64,000 nt of DNA from Bradyrhizobium sp. ISRA430 (GTDB lineage Bacteria; Pseudomonadota; Alphaproteobacteria; Rhizobiales; Xanthobacteraceae): assembly GCF_029909975.1 (NCBI RefSeq), contig NZ_CP094516.1, forward strand, positions 4,588,001 to 4,652,000. The letters run 5' to 3'. The notes under the pieces are model-generated. The model worked only from the letters and a program-made list of their open reading frames with translations, did no database searches and was not told where the DNA came from. Numbering within the stretch: the first letter of the stretch is position 1; each line of letters begins with the position of its first letter. The translations under genes were made by a program, and so were the position numbers. Below are positions 8,728 through 17,808 of the stretch, piece by piece.

Positions 8728-9173
8728 TGAGCGCCCTCCGCCTCCGCCCCTACCGCGCAGAGGACGAGGCCGCGTCCATCGACCTCTGGCATCGCACCTG
8801 GCAACAGGCTTATCCGCAGATCGACTTCGCGGCGCGCCTCGAATGGTGGCGCGAACGCTGGCGCAAGGACCTGGTGCCGAAGGCCTCAATCGTGGTCGCC
8901 GAACAGGACGCCGCGCTGATCGGCTTCGTCACCATCGACGGCGAAGGCTATCTCGACCAGCTCGTGGTCGATCCCGACCACTGGGGCTCGGATGCAGCGC
9001 GGCTGCTGGTGGATGAGGCCAAGCGCCTGTCACCGACCGGCGTCACCCTGCTCGTCAACAAGGACAACGCCCGCGCCATCCGCTTCTACGAGCGCAACGG
9101 CTTTGCGCATGCGGGCGACGACGTGAACCCAACCTCAGGACGGCCGGTGCTGCGGATGGCGTGGAAGCCGTAA
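8727..9173 (+). CDS. GNAT-family N-acetyltransferase
   Basis: A 148-residue protein starting with GTG at 8727, overlapping the preceding TAG stop by one base, which implies translational coupling. The GNAT fold is shown by the N-terminal LRPYRAEDEAASIDLWHRTW, the acetyl-CoA-binding strand YLDQLVVDPDHWGSDAARLL (motif A, though without a full QxxGxG/A) and the closing VNKDNARAIRFYERNGF. It probably transfers an acetyl group from acetyl-CoA to an amine; the substrate is unknown. Coupling to the stator pair suggests co-expression but not a defined shared function. Confidence 0.85.
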   Translation: MSALRLRPYRAEDEAASIDLWHRTWQQAYPQIDFAARLEWWRERWRKDLVPKASIVVAEQDAALIGFVTIDGEGYLDQLVVDPDHWGSDAARLLVDEAKRLSPTGVTLLVNKDNARAIRFYERNGFAHAGDDVNPTSGRPVLRMAWKP

Positions 9174-9305
9174 CGCGCCGCGTCCCAACTAAAATCTCGA
9201 AAACAACCCCATGCAAAGTAGAACCGCAGTCGCCGGCGGCGGGACGTAAGTGCATCAAGCCCAATCATTTACGGGCGCAATGGAGCAATCCAGGTCCTCT
9301 CCGCA

Positions 9306-9405
9306 GTCATGCCCCGCGCAGGCGGGGCATCCAGTAAGCCGCGGCTTCCCCGTATCCTCGCACTGCCTCTGGGATACTGGATCACCCGCTTTCGCGGGTG
9401 ATGAC
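9306..9405. repeat. Mosaic palindromic intergenic repeat, family A (inverted copy)
   Basis: It carries the same modules as 1702-1807 in reverse order: GTCATGCCCCGCGCAGGCGG hairpin first, then ATACTGGATCACCCGC and the GCGGGTGATGAC end. It lies between convergent genes. Confidence 0.8.
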
Positions 9406-9449
9406 ACCGTGAGTGGGGTGGCGGTCAGAACGCCTTACGCGCTCTCGAA

Positions 9450-11297
9450 CTACGCGCCCTCGAACTGCAACCTTGCCAGCCTGGCATAAAGCCCGTTCGC
9501 CGCGACCAGCTCTGCATGCGTGCCCTGCTCGACGATCCTGCCCTGGTCCATCACCAGGATGCGGTCGCAGGAGAGCACGGTTGCGAGCCGGTGTGCGATC
9601 ACCAGCGTGGTGCGGTGGCTCATCAGCTCTTCGAGCGCGGTCTGCACCAGCGTCTCGCTTTCGGCATCGAGCGCCGAGGTCGCCTCGTCGAGCAGCAAGA
9701 GCGGCGCATCACGCAGGATCGCGCGCGCGATCGCGATGCGCTGGCGCTGGCCGCCGGACAATGTCACGCCGCGCTCGCCGAGCGGAGTCTCGAAACCGTC
9801 GGGCAGGCGGCGAATGAACTCGGCGGCGTGGGCGAGCTCGGCGGCGCGCTCGACCTCGGCATCGGTCGCATCGGGTCGCCCGAAGCGGATGTTCTCGCGG
9901 GCGCTGGCGGCAAACACAGTCGACTCCTGCGGCACCAGCGCGATGCGTGCGCGGAAATCGCGCGGGTCGGCCGCCATGACCGGCACGCCGTCGAGCGAGA
10001 TCGCGCCGCCCCGCGGATCGTAGAAGCGCAGCAACAGATGAAAGATCGTGCTCTTGCCGGCGCCGGACGGGCCGACGATCGCGACCTTCTCGCCGGGGCG
10101 CACCGTGAACGAGACGGCGTCCAGCACATTGACGTCGGGCCGCGCCGGATAGGCGAAGCTGACATGATCGAAGCCGACCTCGCCGCACGCCGGCGTCGGC
10201 AGCGCCCGCGGAGAAGCGGGCGCGGTGATCTCCGGCTGCACATGCAAAATCTCGAACAGGCGCTCGGCGGCGCCCGAGGCGGCCGAGACCTCACCCCAGA
10301 CCTCGCTGAGCTGGCCGAGACCGGCGGCCGCGAACGCGGCATAGAGCACGAACTGGCCGAGCCGGCCCGGCGTGATGGCGCCGGTCAGCACGTCGTGCGA
10401 GCCGATCCAGAGAATCGCGACCACGCTGGCGAACACGATGAAGATGATGATGGCGGTGAGCACCGCACGCGCCTGGGTCGAGGTGCGCGCGGCCTCGTAG
10501 GCCTGCTCGACCTCGCCGCCGAACCGCTTCTCCGCCAGCCCCTCGCTGGTATAGGCCTGCACGGTGCGGATCGCGCCGACCAGCTCGCCGGCATAGGCCG
10601 AGGCATCGGCGAGCGTATCCTGCGCGTTGCGCGACAGCCGCCGCACCCAGCGTCCGAACGCGACCAGCGGCAGCACGATCAGGGGGATCGCCAGCAGCAC
10701 GAAGCCGGACAGGCGCGGACTCGTGATCACCATCATCGCCGCGGCGCCGAGGAACATCATGAGGTTGCGCAGCGCGATTGAGACGGACGCGCCGACCGCG
10801 GATTTGATCTGGGTGGTGTCGGCGGTGAGGCGCGACACCAGCTCGCCGCTGCGCGCAGAGTCGAAGAAGGCCGGCGACAGCGAGAGCAGATGGGCGAAGA
10901 CGTCGCGCCGGAGGTCAGCGACGATGCGCTCGCCGATCGTCATCACGAGGTAGTAGCGCGAGGCACTTGCGAGCGCGAGCACGGCGACCACCGCGATCAT
11001 CACGGCAAAGTAGCTGTTGATCAGCGCGATGCCTTCCGGCGTGAGGCCGAAATCGATCATCCGCCTTACCGCGACAGGCACCAGCAGCGTCGTCAGCGCC
11101 GCGATCGTCAGCGCGACGAAAGCGAGCGCCGCCCGGCCGCGATAGCGGCTGACATAGGGCGCGAGCGCGAGCAGCGGACGCAGTCGCGCCCGGCCCTTCG
11201 CCGGCTGCTCGATCAGCTCCGCCTCGATCGACGGGGTCTCGGCAGGCCCGGCTTCGCCCTCATGGTACCGATGGTCAAGCCGTTCCACTGCGCTCAT
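9450..11297 (-). CDS. ABC exporter, fused permease and ATPase
   Basis: A 615-residue half-transporter of the MsbA/LmrA/HlyB class. The start chosen is the ATG at 11297 ([11 protein letters not shown]), because the upstream frame extension has no recognisable protein. The first half is a six-helix membrane domain. The second half is the nucleotide-binding domain with Walker [10 protein letters not shown], the signature [14 protein letters not shown], Walker [13 protein letters not shown], and the switch His in VIAHRLATV. It would act as a homodimer exporting a lipid, peptide or drug. It lies alone, convergent with nothing functional nearby and divergent from rpmE. Confidence 0.93.
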   Translation of the reverse strand: MSAVERLDHRYHEGEAGPAETPSIEAELIEQPAKGRARLRPLLALAPYVSRYRGRAALAFVALTIAALTTLLVPVAVRRMIDFGLTPEGIALINSYFAVMIAVVAVLALASASRYYLVMTIGERIVADLRRDVFAHLLSLSPAFFDSARSGELVSRLTADTTQIKSAVGASVSIALRNLMMFLGAAAMMVITSPRLSGFVLLAIPLIVLPLVAFGRWVRRLSRNAQDTLADASAYAGELVGAIRTVQAYTSEGLAEKRFGGEVEQAYEAARTSTQARAVLTAIIIFIVFASVVAILWIGSHDVLTGAITPGRLGQFVLYAAFAAAGLGQLSEVWGEVSAASGAAERLFEILHVQPEITAPASPRALPTPACGEVGFDHVSFAYPARPDVNVLDAVSFTVRPGEKVAIVGPSGAGKSTIFHLLLRFYDPRGGAISLDGVPVMAADPRDFRARIALVPQESTVFAASARENIRFGRPDATDAEVERAAELAHAAEFIRRLPDGFETPLGERGVTLSGGQRQRIAIARAILRDAPLLLLDEATSALDAESETLVQTALEELMSHRTTLVIAHRLATVLSCDRILVMDQGRIVEQGTHAELVAANGLYARLARLQFEGA

Positions 11298-11408
11298 GAC
11301 ATCCCGACCCGATAGACAACTCCGCTCCACATAGGCCGGTTGCCGGGGGAGTGGCAAATCCGGGATGTCCCTTAAGTGACAGCCCGGTTCTGCTTGTCCG
11401 GCAGTGGC

Positions 11409-11437
11409 TTGTTTTAGGGGTTTCCGTGCGGTATAGA
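11409..11437 (+). promoter_or_regulatory. Putative housekeeping promoter of rpmE
   Basis: TTGTTT (11409-11414) and TATAGA (11432-11437) are separated by 17 bases and lie 63 bases before the rpmE start. The fit to the sigma-70 consensus is moderate and unproven. Confidence 0.45.
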
Positions 11438-11499
11438 GCCGGCCAAATCCGTCATCGATAGTCACTCAAGTGAGAGGCGCCGGGCGCCGGCGAATTGCC

Positions 11500-11727
11500 A
11501 TGAAAGCCGAAATTCATCCGAATTATCATACGATTACGGTCGTGATGACCGACGGAACCGAGTACCAGACCCGCTCCACCTGGGGCAAGGAAGGCGACAA
11601 GCTGCACCTCGACATCGACCCGAAGTCGCATCCGGCCTGGACCGGCGGCGCCCAGCAGATCATGGATCGCGGCGGCCGCGTCTCGCGCTTCCAGAAGAAA
11701 TTTTCCGGTTTTCTCAAAAAGGATTGA
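11500..11727 (+). CDS. rpmE: 50S ribosomal protein L31, zinc-free form
   Basis: A 75-residue protein, typical L31 length, beginning [19 protein letters not shown]. The upstream in-frame start at 11470 is rejected because the conserved N-terminus begins at 11500. It has no Cys at all, so it lacks the zinc ribbon (CxxC) of the C+ L31 form; this cysteine-free type is common in alphaproteobacteria. The L31 body motifs SHPAWTGG and [10 protein letters not shown] are present. It bridges the ribosomal subunits. A strong terminator follows 25 bases after the stop. Confidence 0.95.
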   Translation: MKAEIHPNYHTITVVMTDGTEYQTRSTWGKEGDKLHLDIDPKSHPAWTGGAQQIMDRGGRVSRFQKKFSGFLKKD

Positions 11728-11751
11728 TCCGGCCACTTCGGCCGCGAACGC

Positions 11752-11786
11752 AAAACGCCCCTGGGAGACCAGGGGCGTTTTTGTTT
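11752..11786 (+). terminator. Rho-independent terminator after rpmE, probably bidirectional
   Basis: An inverted repeat, AACGCCCCTGG-gaga-CCAGGGGCGTT, is followed on the plus strand by TTTGTTTT and flanked on the minus side by CAAAA. It can serve both rpmE and the leftward rcdA gene that ends 57 bases further on. Confidence 0.9.
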
Positions 11787-11794
11787 TCCGGGTT

Positions 11795-11831
11795 GTCATT
11801 CCGGGTTCGCGCTTCGCGCGCCCGGAATGAC
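11795..11831. repeat. Short palindromic repeat, family C
   Basis: GTCATTCCGGG and CCCGGAATGAC flank a GCGCTTCGCGC loop. The same end sequences bound the longer elements at 12711-12846 and 34425-34551. Confidence 0.75.
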
Positions 11832-11842
11832 GGTGAATGGAC

Positions 11843-12352
11843 TTACCGCTCGAACGCGGCCTTGAGCGCGTTCAGGTGCGGCACCAGCGGGTTGCCGATC
11901 GCGGCGTGATCGGTCGGCGGGGTGTGGATGGTGGTGTCGAGACGGCGCACACGCGCCTGCAGGCTCATCGAGCGGTGGATCAGATCCTGCAACTGCGCCG
12001 GCAGCTTCTCGATGGTATCGGCGGGACCGGGATCGGCGGCGGTGAGCTTGACCTTGGTCTTCTCGCGGTTGGCCTGGACGAGCGTCATCTCACCTTCCTT
12101 GACCGCGCGATGCAACAGCAGCCACGAGGCGAGCTGCATCAGGCGCGTGGTGAGACGCATGCTCTCGGTCGCGTAGGTGAGGCTGACGGCACGATCGAGC
12201 GCCTTGGCCTCAGTGCGGCCGGCGCCGTCGAGATAGGCGGCGGTTTCTTCGACGAGGTCCATCCCCTCACGGAACAGGGCGCCGAACGCCGCAGAATTGG
12301 TGAACCGCTCGCTGAGTTGAACGAGAGCGCCGTCGGCTTGCAAACGTTCCAT
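11843..12352 (-). CDS. rcdA: RcdA-like protease adaptor (DUF1465 family)
   Basis: A 169-residue helical protein with the RcdA signature FREGMDLVEETAAYLDG and LTYATESMRLTTRLMQLASWLLLHRAV. In Caulobacter, RcdA works with CpdR and PopA to deliver the cell-cycle regulator CtrA to ClpXP. The C-terminus is less conserved and ends HLNALKAAFER. The assignment rests on strong motif resemblance recalled from the family; no other cell-cycle gene lies next to it. It reads leftward towards the rpmE terminator, which it probably shares. Confidence 0.85.
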   Translation of the reverse strand: MERLQADGALVQLSERFTNSAAFGALFREGMDLVEETAAYLDGAGRTEAKALDRAVSLTYATESMRLTTRLMQLASWLLLHRAVKEGEMTLVQANREKTKVKLTAADPGPADTIEKLPAQLQDLIHRSMSLQARVRRLDTTIHTPPTDHAAIGNPLVPHLNALKAAFER

Positions 12353-12499
12353 GGTTAACGCCCCTTACGCAACTGTTACCGTCCGGCTTTGGCGCCGGCT
12401 TATGATGAACAAATCATTGCGCGGGCGGGAGGCGGAGTCCAGCGGCAAGCGCGGATATGGTTTCCGCGGGTCTTTCCTCGGAATACAACCGACGCGAGA

Positions 12500-12530
12500 C
12501 AAAAAAGAGCCGCCGGAGACCGGCGGCTTT
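12500..12530 (-). terminator. Orphan Rho-independent terminator
   Basis: The nine-pair GC stem AGCCGCCGG/CCGGCGGCT (12508-12516 with 12520-12528) has a three-base loop and, on the minus strand, a run of six T after C. It sits 150 bases upstream of rcdA and would end a leftward transcript. Confidence 0.8.
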
Positions 12531-12640
12531 GAAAGTTGATAACAGGGAGGCGTCAAACAGAGTGGACAGGAGCCACTCGGTGTCCAAACGAGGACGGTTC
12601 CAGTCATAAACCCGAAAGCTTAATCGACCGTAAACGAGCA
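12500..12640 (-). ncRNA. Candidate small RNA ending in an orphan terminator
   Basis: On the minus strand, about 110 bases of sequence with internal complementary segments (AGTGG...CCACT and TGGACA...TGTCCA) lead directly into the stem AGCCGCCGG-tct-CCGGCGGCT followed by CTTTTTTG. The nearest upstream minus-strand gene stops about 250 bases earlier, beyond a palindromic repeat, so the terminator has no obvious mRNA of its own. The 5' end is a guess because no clear promoter was found. The family is not recognised. Confidence 0.4.
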
Positions 12641-12710
12641 AATATTTTGAGAGTTCGTTAGCCATGTCGGTCATTGGCCGAGCGGGGTCCGCGCGTTTCT
12701 CTGTCCCGCC

Positions 12711-12846
12711 GTCATTCCGGGACGCGACGAAGTCGCGAGCCCGGAATCCATAGCCACGAGCGGACGGAATGGCCCGGCCCTATCAGCCTGCCTGTTTCAA
12801 AGGCCTGGATTCCGTGCTCGGCGCTGGCGCGCCGCCCCGGAATGAC
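12711..12846. repeat. Palindromic intergenic repeat, family C
   Basis: It is bounded by GTCATTCCGGGACGCG at the left and GCCGCCCCGGAATGAC at the right, with inner matching arms GCCCGGAATCCATA and GGCCTGGATTCCGTGC. It is related to 11795-11831 and 34425-34551. Confidence 0.8.
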
Positions 12847-12888
12847 GCAGGGATGTTCGACGCCGCGCGTCGCAAAATGCGCGCGTTG

Positions 12889-13080
12889 CTACGACTTGAA
12901 GAAATTATTCGCCGCATCGCGCGAGGCGCGCTTCTTGGTGGCGGCTTCCTCTAACCTTGCGATTTCCGCCTTCAGCAGCGCGACGCGCTCGGTCAGCTCC
13001 TCCACCGACAATAGTGAGAGATCCTGTCCGATCTCGTGGCTGATCTTCTTGCGAGGCCGGTCGTCGTCTTCCATCGGCAT
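12889..13080 (-). CDS. DUF1192 family small protein
   Basis: A 63-residue acidic-then-basic protein with the family core LSLLSVEELTERVALLKAEI, which predicts a short coiled-coil between residues 24 and 45. The start MPMEDDDRPRKK has an alternative at the second Met. The function of DUF1192 is unknown; it is widespread in rhizobia. It is divergent from the downstream oxidoreductase gene, sharing a 114-base spacer. Confidence 0.85.
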   Translation of the reverse strand: MPMEDDDRPRKKISHEIGQDLSLLSVEELTERVALLKAEIARLEEAATKKRASRDAANNFFKS

Positions 13081-13194
13081 CGTCGTTCCTCCTGCGTTCG
13101 CGCGGCCAAACGAGGCTGAGACGGTTGCCAGCGTGAAGCGCGCTGGCTAATCAATGGCCCACATTTCCATCTCGCACCCTTGCAAGGACAAATC

Positions 13195-14193
13195 ATGGAA
13201 AAGCTGCCCGCGCAAATGACCGTGGTCGCCATCTCCAAGCCCGGCGGACCCGAGGTGCTGGTGCCGGAACAGCGGGCGCTGCCGCAGCCTGGCCCCGACG
13301 AGATCCTGATCAAGGTGCAGGCCGCGGGCGTCAACCGGCCCGACGTGGCGCAGCGCTCCGGGTCTTACCCGCCGCCGCCCGGCGCCAGCGACCTGCCGGG
13401 ACTCGAGGTCGCCGGTGAGGTGGTGGCTGTCGGCAGCAACGCCAAGCGGCACAAGATCGGCGACAAGGTGATGTCACTCGTCGCCGGCGGTGGCTATGCG
13501 CAGTATTGCATCGCTCAGGACGGCCAGGCCATGAAGGTGCCCCCGGCGTTGTCGATCAAGGAAGCCGGCGCGCTGCCGGAGACCTTGATGACGGTCTGGC
13601 ACAACGTGTTTGAACGCGGCGGGCTGAAGGCCGGCGAAACGCTGCTGATCCATGGCGGCTCCTCGGGCATCGGCACCATGGCGATCCAGCTTGCGAAAGC
13701 GTTCGGCGCGAAGGTGATCGTCACCGTCGGCTCGCAGGACAAGATCGATGCCTGCCTGAAGCTCGGCGCGGACCGCGCCATCAACTACAAGACCGAGGAC
13801 TTCGTCGCTGTGGTCAAGGCGGAGACCAACAATGCCGGCGCCAACCTGATCCTCGACATGGTCGCCGGCGAGTATGTCGATCGCAACTATGATGCCGCAG
13901 CGGTCGACGGCCGCATCGTGCAAATCGCGACCCTCAACGGCCCCAAGGTCAACGTCAACATCGCCAAGGTGATGGTCAAGCGCCTGACGCATACCGGCTC
14001 GACGCTGCGCCCCCGTAGTAATGCGGACAAGGCGGCGATGGTGGCCGCGATCGAGGCGAAAGTGATGCCGCTTCTGAGCGAGGGCCGCGTCAAGCCACTG
14101 ATGGACAGCAGTTTCCCGCTGGAAAAGGCCGCAGACGCGCACCGGCGGATGGAGACCAGCGCACATATTGGCAAAATTGTGTTGGAGGTCTAG
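13195..14193 (+). CDS. NAD(P)H-quinone oxidoreductase, zinc-independent MDR family (PIG3-like)
   Basis: A 332-residue medium-chain dehydrogenase/reductase. The start at 13195 follows an AAGGA ribosome binding site; a TTG at 13180 lies upstream but is less likely. The N-terminal GroES-like domain carries AAGVNRPDVAQRSGSYPPPPG and GLEVAGEVVAVG. The Rossmann domain has the nucleotide-binding IHGGSSGIGTMAIQLAKAFG. Cys ligands for structural or catalytic zinc are absent, as in quinone oxidoreductases. It probably reduces quinones or enones with NADPH. It is a single-gene unit. Confidence 0.9.
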   Translation: MEKLPAQMTVVAISKPGGPEVLVPEQRALPQPGPDEILIKVQAAGVNRPDVAQRSGSYPPPPGASDLPGLEVAGEVVAVGSNAKRHKIGDKVMSLVAGGGYAQYCIAQDGQAMKVPPALSIKEAGALPETLMTVWHNVFERGGLKAGETLLIHGGSSGIGTMAIQLAKAFGAKVIVTVGSQDKIDACLKLGADRAINYKTEDFVAVVKAETNNAGANLILDMVAGEYVDRNYDAAAVDGRIVQIATLNGPKVNVNIAKVMVKRLTHTGSTLRPRSNADKAAMVAAIEAKVMPLLSEGRVKPLMDSSFPLEKAADAHRRMETSAHIGKIVLEV

Positions 14194-14334
14194 GCCAACG
14201 GCCCACAGGGGATAAGCGGAAACCCTTTGATTTTCCTCGCTTTCGTGGCATCTATCGCAGAGCGCCGAACCGTCTCGTTCGTTCGGACAAACGCCTTGCA
14301 CTGAAGAGTTTGCGTCGAACGCGGAGAACTGGCC

Positions 14335-17211
14335 TTGCGTCTGATCAGGTGCCTCGCGCCCATAGCGCTGGGCCTCATGATTCTTGTCGGCGCGTGCCCG
14401 GCGCGCGCGCTTGACGCCGTCAGCGTCCGCAGCGACGCGCCCGCGATCGACCTTACCGGCGTTCTCGAACATCAACGCAGCGACACCGACCGCATCCAGG
14501 TCTCCACCGCGCCCGGCACCGATGGCATCGTCCGCCGCATCGAGGTACGCGCCCGCGAAGGCGGCCAGAACTGGGTGGTGTTCGCGCTCGCCAACAATAC
14601 CGACGACCAGCTCGACCGCCTGATCGTCGCCCCGCATTATCGCATCGTGTCATCGGGCCTGCTGTGGCCCGACCTCGGGCTGTCGCGCATCGCGACCATC
14701 ACGCCCTCGGTCGGCGACCGACCGGAGCGTCAGGAAAGCGCGACCGCAGACGTGTTCCGCATCACGCTCGACCCCGGCGCCGTCGTCACCTTCGTCGCGG
14801 AATTGCGCACCGACAAGCTGCCGCAGCTCTATCTGTGGGAGCCGGAGGCCTATAAGGACAAGGTCAACTCCTTCACGCTCTACCAGGGCATCGTGATCGG
14901 CATCTCCGGCCTGCTTGCACTGGTGCTGACCATCCTGTTCGTGGTGAAGGGCAGCATCATGTTCCCGGCGGCCGCGGCGCTGGCCTGGGCGGTGCTGGTC
15001 TATATCGGCGTCGATTTCGGCTTCTGGGGCAAGGTGCTCGACATGTCGAACAACGCCGAGCGCATCTGGCGCGCGGCGGGCGAGGCGATCCTCGCGGCGA
15101 CGCTGCTGGTGTTCCTGTTCGCCTATCTCAACTTGAGCCGCTGGCATGTGCGCTATTCGCACATCACCGTGGGCTGGCTCGCGTTCCTGGGCTCGCTGGT
15201 CGCGCTCGCTTTGTTCGATCCGGCCGTGGCCTCCGGCATCGCGCGCATGTCGCTGGTGCTGATTGCCTTCGCCGGCTTTGCGCTGATCGTCTATCTCTCC
15301 ACCCACGGCTTCGACCGCGCCGTGCTGCTGATCCCGACCTGGTTCCTGCTGGTGGTCTGGGTGGTCGCGGCCGGTATGACGGTCGCCGGCTCGGTCACCA
15401 ACGACATCGTCGGTCCGGCGCTGCTCGGCGGCCTCGTACTGATCGTGATGCTGATCGGATTCACGGTGATGCAGCACGCCTTCGCCGGCGGTGGCGCCAC
15501 CACCGGCGTCGTCTCCGACATCGAGCGGCGGGCGCTGGCGCTGGCCGGCTCCGGCGACCTGATCTGGGACTGGGACGTGTCGGCCGACAAGGTTTTCACC
15601 AGCCCCGAGACAGAGGCCCTGCTCGGCCTGAAGCGCGGCACGCTGGAAGGTCCGGCCGCGTCGTGGCTCGAGGTGCTGCATCCGCTCGACCAGGATCGCT
15701 TCCGCGCCGCGCTCGACAGCGTGCTCGACCAGCGCCGCGGCCGCCTGGTGCAGGACTTCCGCCTGCGCACGCCGGACGGTCACTTCATGTGGTTCGCGCT
15801 GAAGGCGCGTCCCGTGGTCGGCTCGGACGGCGAGGTTTCGCGCGTGGTCGGCACCCTCACCGACGTCACCGAGCTGCGCAACGCGGAAGAGCGCCTGCTG
15901 CACGACTCCGTGCACGACAACCTCACCGGCCTGCCCAACCGCAAACTGTTCATGGACCGGCTCGGCGCGGTCGCGCATTTCGCCAAGACCATGCCGACGC
16001 TACGGCCGACGCTGATGGTGATCGACCTCGACCGCTTCAAGCAGGTCAACGATTCCGTCGGTATCGCGGTCGGCGATTCCATCCTCTTAACGCTCGCCCG
16101 CCGCCTCACCCGCATCCTGAAGCCGCAGGATACGCTGGCGCGGCTTGCCGGCGACCAGTTCGGCCTGATCCTGCTGTCGGAGCAGGATCCCGCCCGCATC
16201 ACCGCCTTCGCCGAGACCATCCGCAAGACGATCCGCGCGCCGATCGCCTTCAACGACCGCGAGATCTTCCTGACCGCCTCGATCGGCCTCGCTTTGTCCG
16301 ATCCGCAAGTGCAGCTCACCGACGAGATCATCAAGGATGCTGAGCTTGCGATGTATCATTCCAAGCGCATCGGCGGCGACCGCATCGACGTCTACAAGCC
16401 GGTGATGCGCGCCCGCAAGACCGACCGGCTGACGCTGGAAAGCGAGCTGCGCCGCGCCATCGAGCGCCAGGAGATCACGATCTTGTACCAGCCGATCGTG
16501 CGGCTGGAGGATCGTTCGATCGCCGGCTTCGAGGCGCTGTCGCGTTGGGATCATCCCAAGCTCGGGCGCATGTCGCCGTCGGAGTTCATCAGCATCGCGG
16601 AAGAAACCGGCCTGATCGTCGATCTCGGCATGTTCGTGCTCGACCAGACCGCAAAGCAGCTCGCGATCTGGCAGCGCGCGATGCGCTCGCGCGATCCGAT
16701 CTTCGCCTCCGTCAACGTCTCCTCGCGGCAGTTGCTGCGCCACGATCTCATCCACGACATCCGCACCGTGCTGTCGCGCTCCTCGGTCGCGCGCGGCACG
16801 CTGAAACTGGAGCTGACGGAATCGCTGGTGATGGAGAATCCCGAGCATGCGGCGCAGATGCTGACGCGGATTCGCGAGCTCGGCACCGGGCTCTCGCTCG
16901 ACGATTTCGGCACCGGCCACTCCTCGCTCGCCTATCTGCAGCGATTCCCGTTCGACACAATCAAGATCGACCAGTCCTTCGTCCGCACCACCAGCCGCGG
17001 CACGCGGCCGGTGATCCTGAAGTCGATCATCGCGCTTGCGCACGATCTCGGCATGGATGTTGTCGCCGAAGGCGCCGAGACCGATTCCGACGCGGTCGAG
17101 CTGTACCAGATGGGCTGCGAATACGCGCAAGGCTTTGCCTTCGGCGAGCCGATGGATGCCGACGCCGCGATGCGGCTGCTCACCGAAGTGCGGCTGGAAG
17201 CGGCGAGCTGA
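14335..17211 (+). CDS. Membrane GGDEF-EAL protein, predicted cyclic-di-GMP phosphodiesterase
   Basis: A 958-residue protein starting with TTG at 14335, which gives a clean signal peptide ending near PARALDA. A periplasmic sensory region (to about residue 175) is followed by a bundle of about seven membrane segments (roughly 180-385), a PAS domain (about 400-515), a GGDEF domain and an EAL domain. The GGDEF signature is degenerate, LAGDQF near residue 604, so cyclase activity is doubtful. The EAL site looks complete: GFEALSRWDHP (near 732), NVSSRQL, ELTESLV, DDFGTGHSSLAYL (near 856), KIDQSFV and VAEGAETD. The protein therefore probably degrades cyclic di-GMP, with the GGDEF part as a GTP-sensing module. 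A second cyclic-di-GMP gene lies 600 bases downstream. Confidence 0.92.
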   Translation: MRLIRCLAPIALGLMILVGACPARALDAVSVRSDAPAIDLTGVLEHQRSDTDRIQVSTAPGTDGIVRRIEVRAREGGQNWVVFALANNTDDQLDRLIVAPHYRIVSSGLLWPDLGLSRIATITPSVGDRPERQESATADVFRITLDPGAVVTFVAELRTDKLPQLYLWEPEAYKDKVNSFTLYQGIVIGISGLLALVLTILFVVKGSIMFPAAAALAWAVLVYIGVDFGFWGKVLDMSNNAERIWRAAGEAILAATLLVFLFAYLNLSRWHVRYSHITVGWLAFLGSLVALALFDPAVASGIARMSLVLIAFAGFALIVYLSTHGFDRAVLLIPTWFLLVVWVVAAGMTVAGSVTNDIVGPALLGGLVLIVMLIGFTVMQHAFAGGGATTGVVSDIERRALALAGSGDLIWDWDVSADKVFTSPETEALLGLKRGTLEGPAASWLEVLHPLDQDRFRAALDSVLDQRRGRLVQDFRLRTPDGHFMWFALKARPVVGSDGEVSRVVGTLTDVTELRNAEERLLHDSVHDNLTGLPNRKLFMDRLGAVAHFAKTMPTLRPTLMVIDLDRFKQVNDSVGIAVGDSILLTLARRLTRILKPQDTLARLAGDQFGLILLSEQDPARITAFAETIRKTIRAPIAFNDREIFLTASIGLALSDPQVQLTDEIIKDAELAMYHSKRIGGDRIDVYKPVMRARKTDRLTLESELRRAIERQEITILYQPIVRLEDRSIAGFEALSRWDHPKLGRMSPSEFISIAEETGLIVDLGMFVLDQTAKQLAIWQRAMRSRDPIFASVNVSSRQLLRHDLIHDIRTVLSRSSVARGTLKLELTESLVMENPEHAAQMLTRIRELGTGLSLDDFGTGHSSLAYLQRFPFDTIKIDQSFVRTTSRGTRPVILKSIIALAHDLGMDVVAEGAETDSDAVELYQMGCEYAQGFAFGEPMDADAAMRLLTEVRLEAAS

Positions 17212-17235
17212 TCTCGACGCAGGCGGGCTCTTCTG

Positions 17236-17387
17236 CCTTCTCCCCTTGTGGGAGAAGGTGGCGCGAAGCGCCGGATGAGGGGTCTGTCTCCGCAAACTCA
17301 ACTCGACGAATTGACGCGCGGAGAGAGACCCCTCACCCGTCTCGCCGCTACGCGGCGAGCCACCCTCTCCCACAAGGGGAGAGGGAA
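17236..17387. repeat. Palindromic intergenic repeat, family D
   Basis: The left arm CCTTCTCCCCTTGTGGGAG and the right arm CCCTCTCCCACAAGGGGAG are inverted copies; between them lie GGCGCGAAGCGCC and a mirrored GAGGGGTCT/AGACCCCTC pair. Relatives are found at 46179-46326 and 59143-59266. Confidence 0.8.
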
Positions 17388-17400
17388 AGACAGCGCGCCC

Positions 17401-17673
17401 TCACCTCTGCGCCGATTTCTGCTTCCTGAACCGCACGCTCTGGCCGTCCGGCATCCGCGTCGCGACGAAGCCGGCGGCAAGGCAGGCTTCGCGCTGCGGC
17501 ATCCGGATGTCGGGGCTGCGCAGGCTATCCCACCATGAGGCGCGCTGCGCTGCGCGCGGCAGCGCGGCACCGATGATCTCCTCGATCTGCTCAAAGCTCA
17601 GCACGAACTCCGTCTGCTTCTGTCGCATCAGGTAATCGCGTAGCGCGTCGTAGTCGTTCACCGCCGTCCTCAT
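17401..17673 (-). CDS. Small hypothetical protein
   Basis: A 90-residue protein from the ATG at 17673; a TTG ten codons upstream would lengthen it. It begins MRTAVNDYDALRDYLMRQ and contains VLSFEQIEEIIGAALPRAA and WWDSLRSP, a pattern I recall from small uncharacterised proteins with a YDxLxxYL start (possibly DUF7662). It has no membrane segment. It sits between a repeat and a divergent diguanylate cyclase gene. The function is unknown. Confidence 0.7.
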   Translation of the reverse strand: MRTAVNDYDALRDYLMRQKQTEFVLSFEQIEEIIGAALPRAAQRASWWDSLRSPDIRMPQREACLAAGFVATRMPDGQSVRFRKQKSAQR

Positions 17674-17808
17674 CTCGCTGGTCCGAAGCTCTGCTTTGCG
17701 CAAAAGCGTGAGCTTCGGAAACCAATTCTTAACTCATTGCACCACCGCCGTCCCGACTTAAACACTACGCAATCATTCGGGCGCATCCACTAATGTCGGG
17801 AGCAAGCG

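Larger units (their letters stand above)
12353..12888. other. 536-base intergenic region between rcdA and the DUF1192 gene
   Basis: It contains three things: an isolated terminator-type hairpin at 12500-12530 (minus-strand T-run), a structured stretch just upstream of it on the minus strand that may be a small RNA, and a family C repeat at 12711-12846. Reading frames across it run through the terminator and do not look like genes. Confidence 0.6.

Noticed and set aside
12414..12674. An 86-codon minus-strand frame upstream of rcdA
   Set aside because: It runs straight through a strong terminator and has no ribosome binding site or family match.
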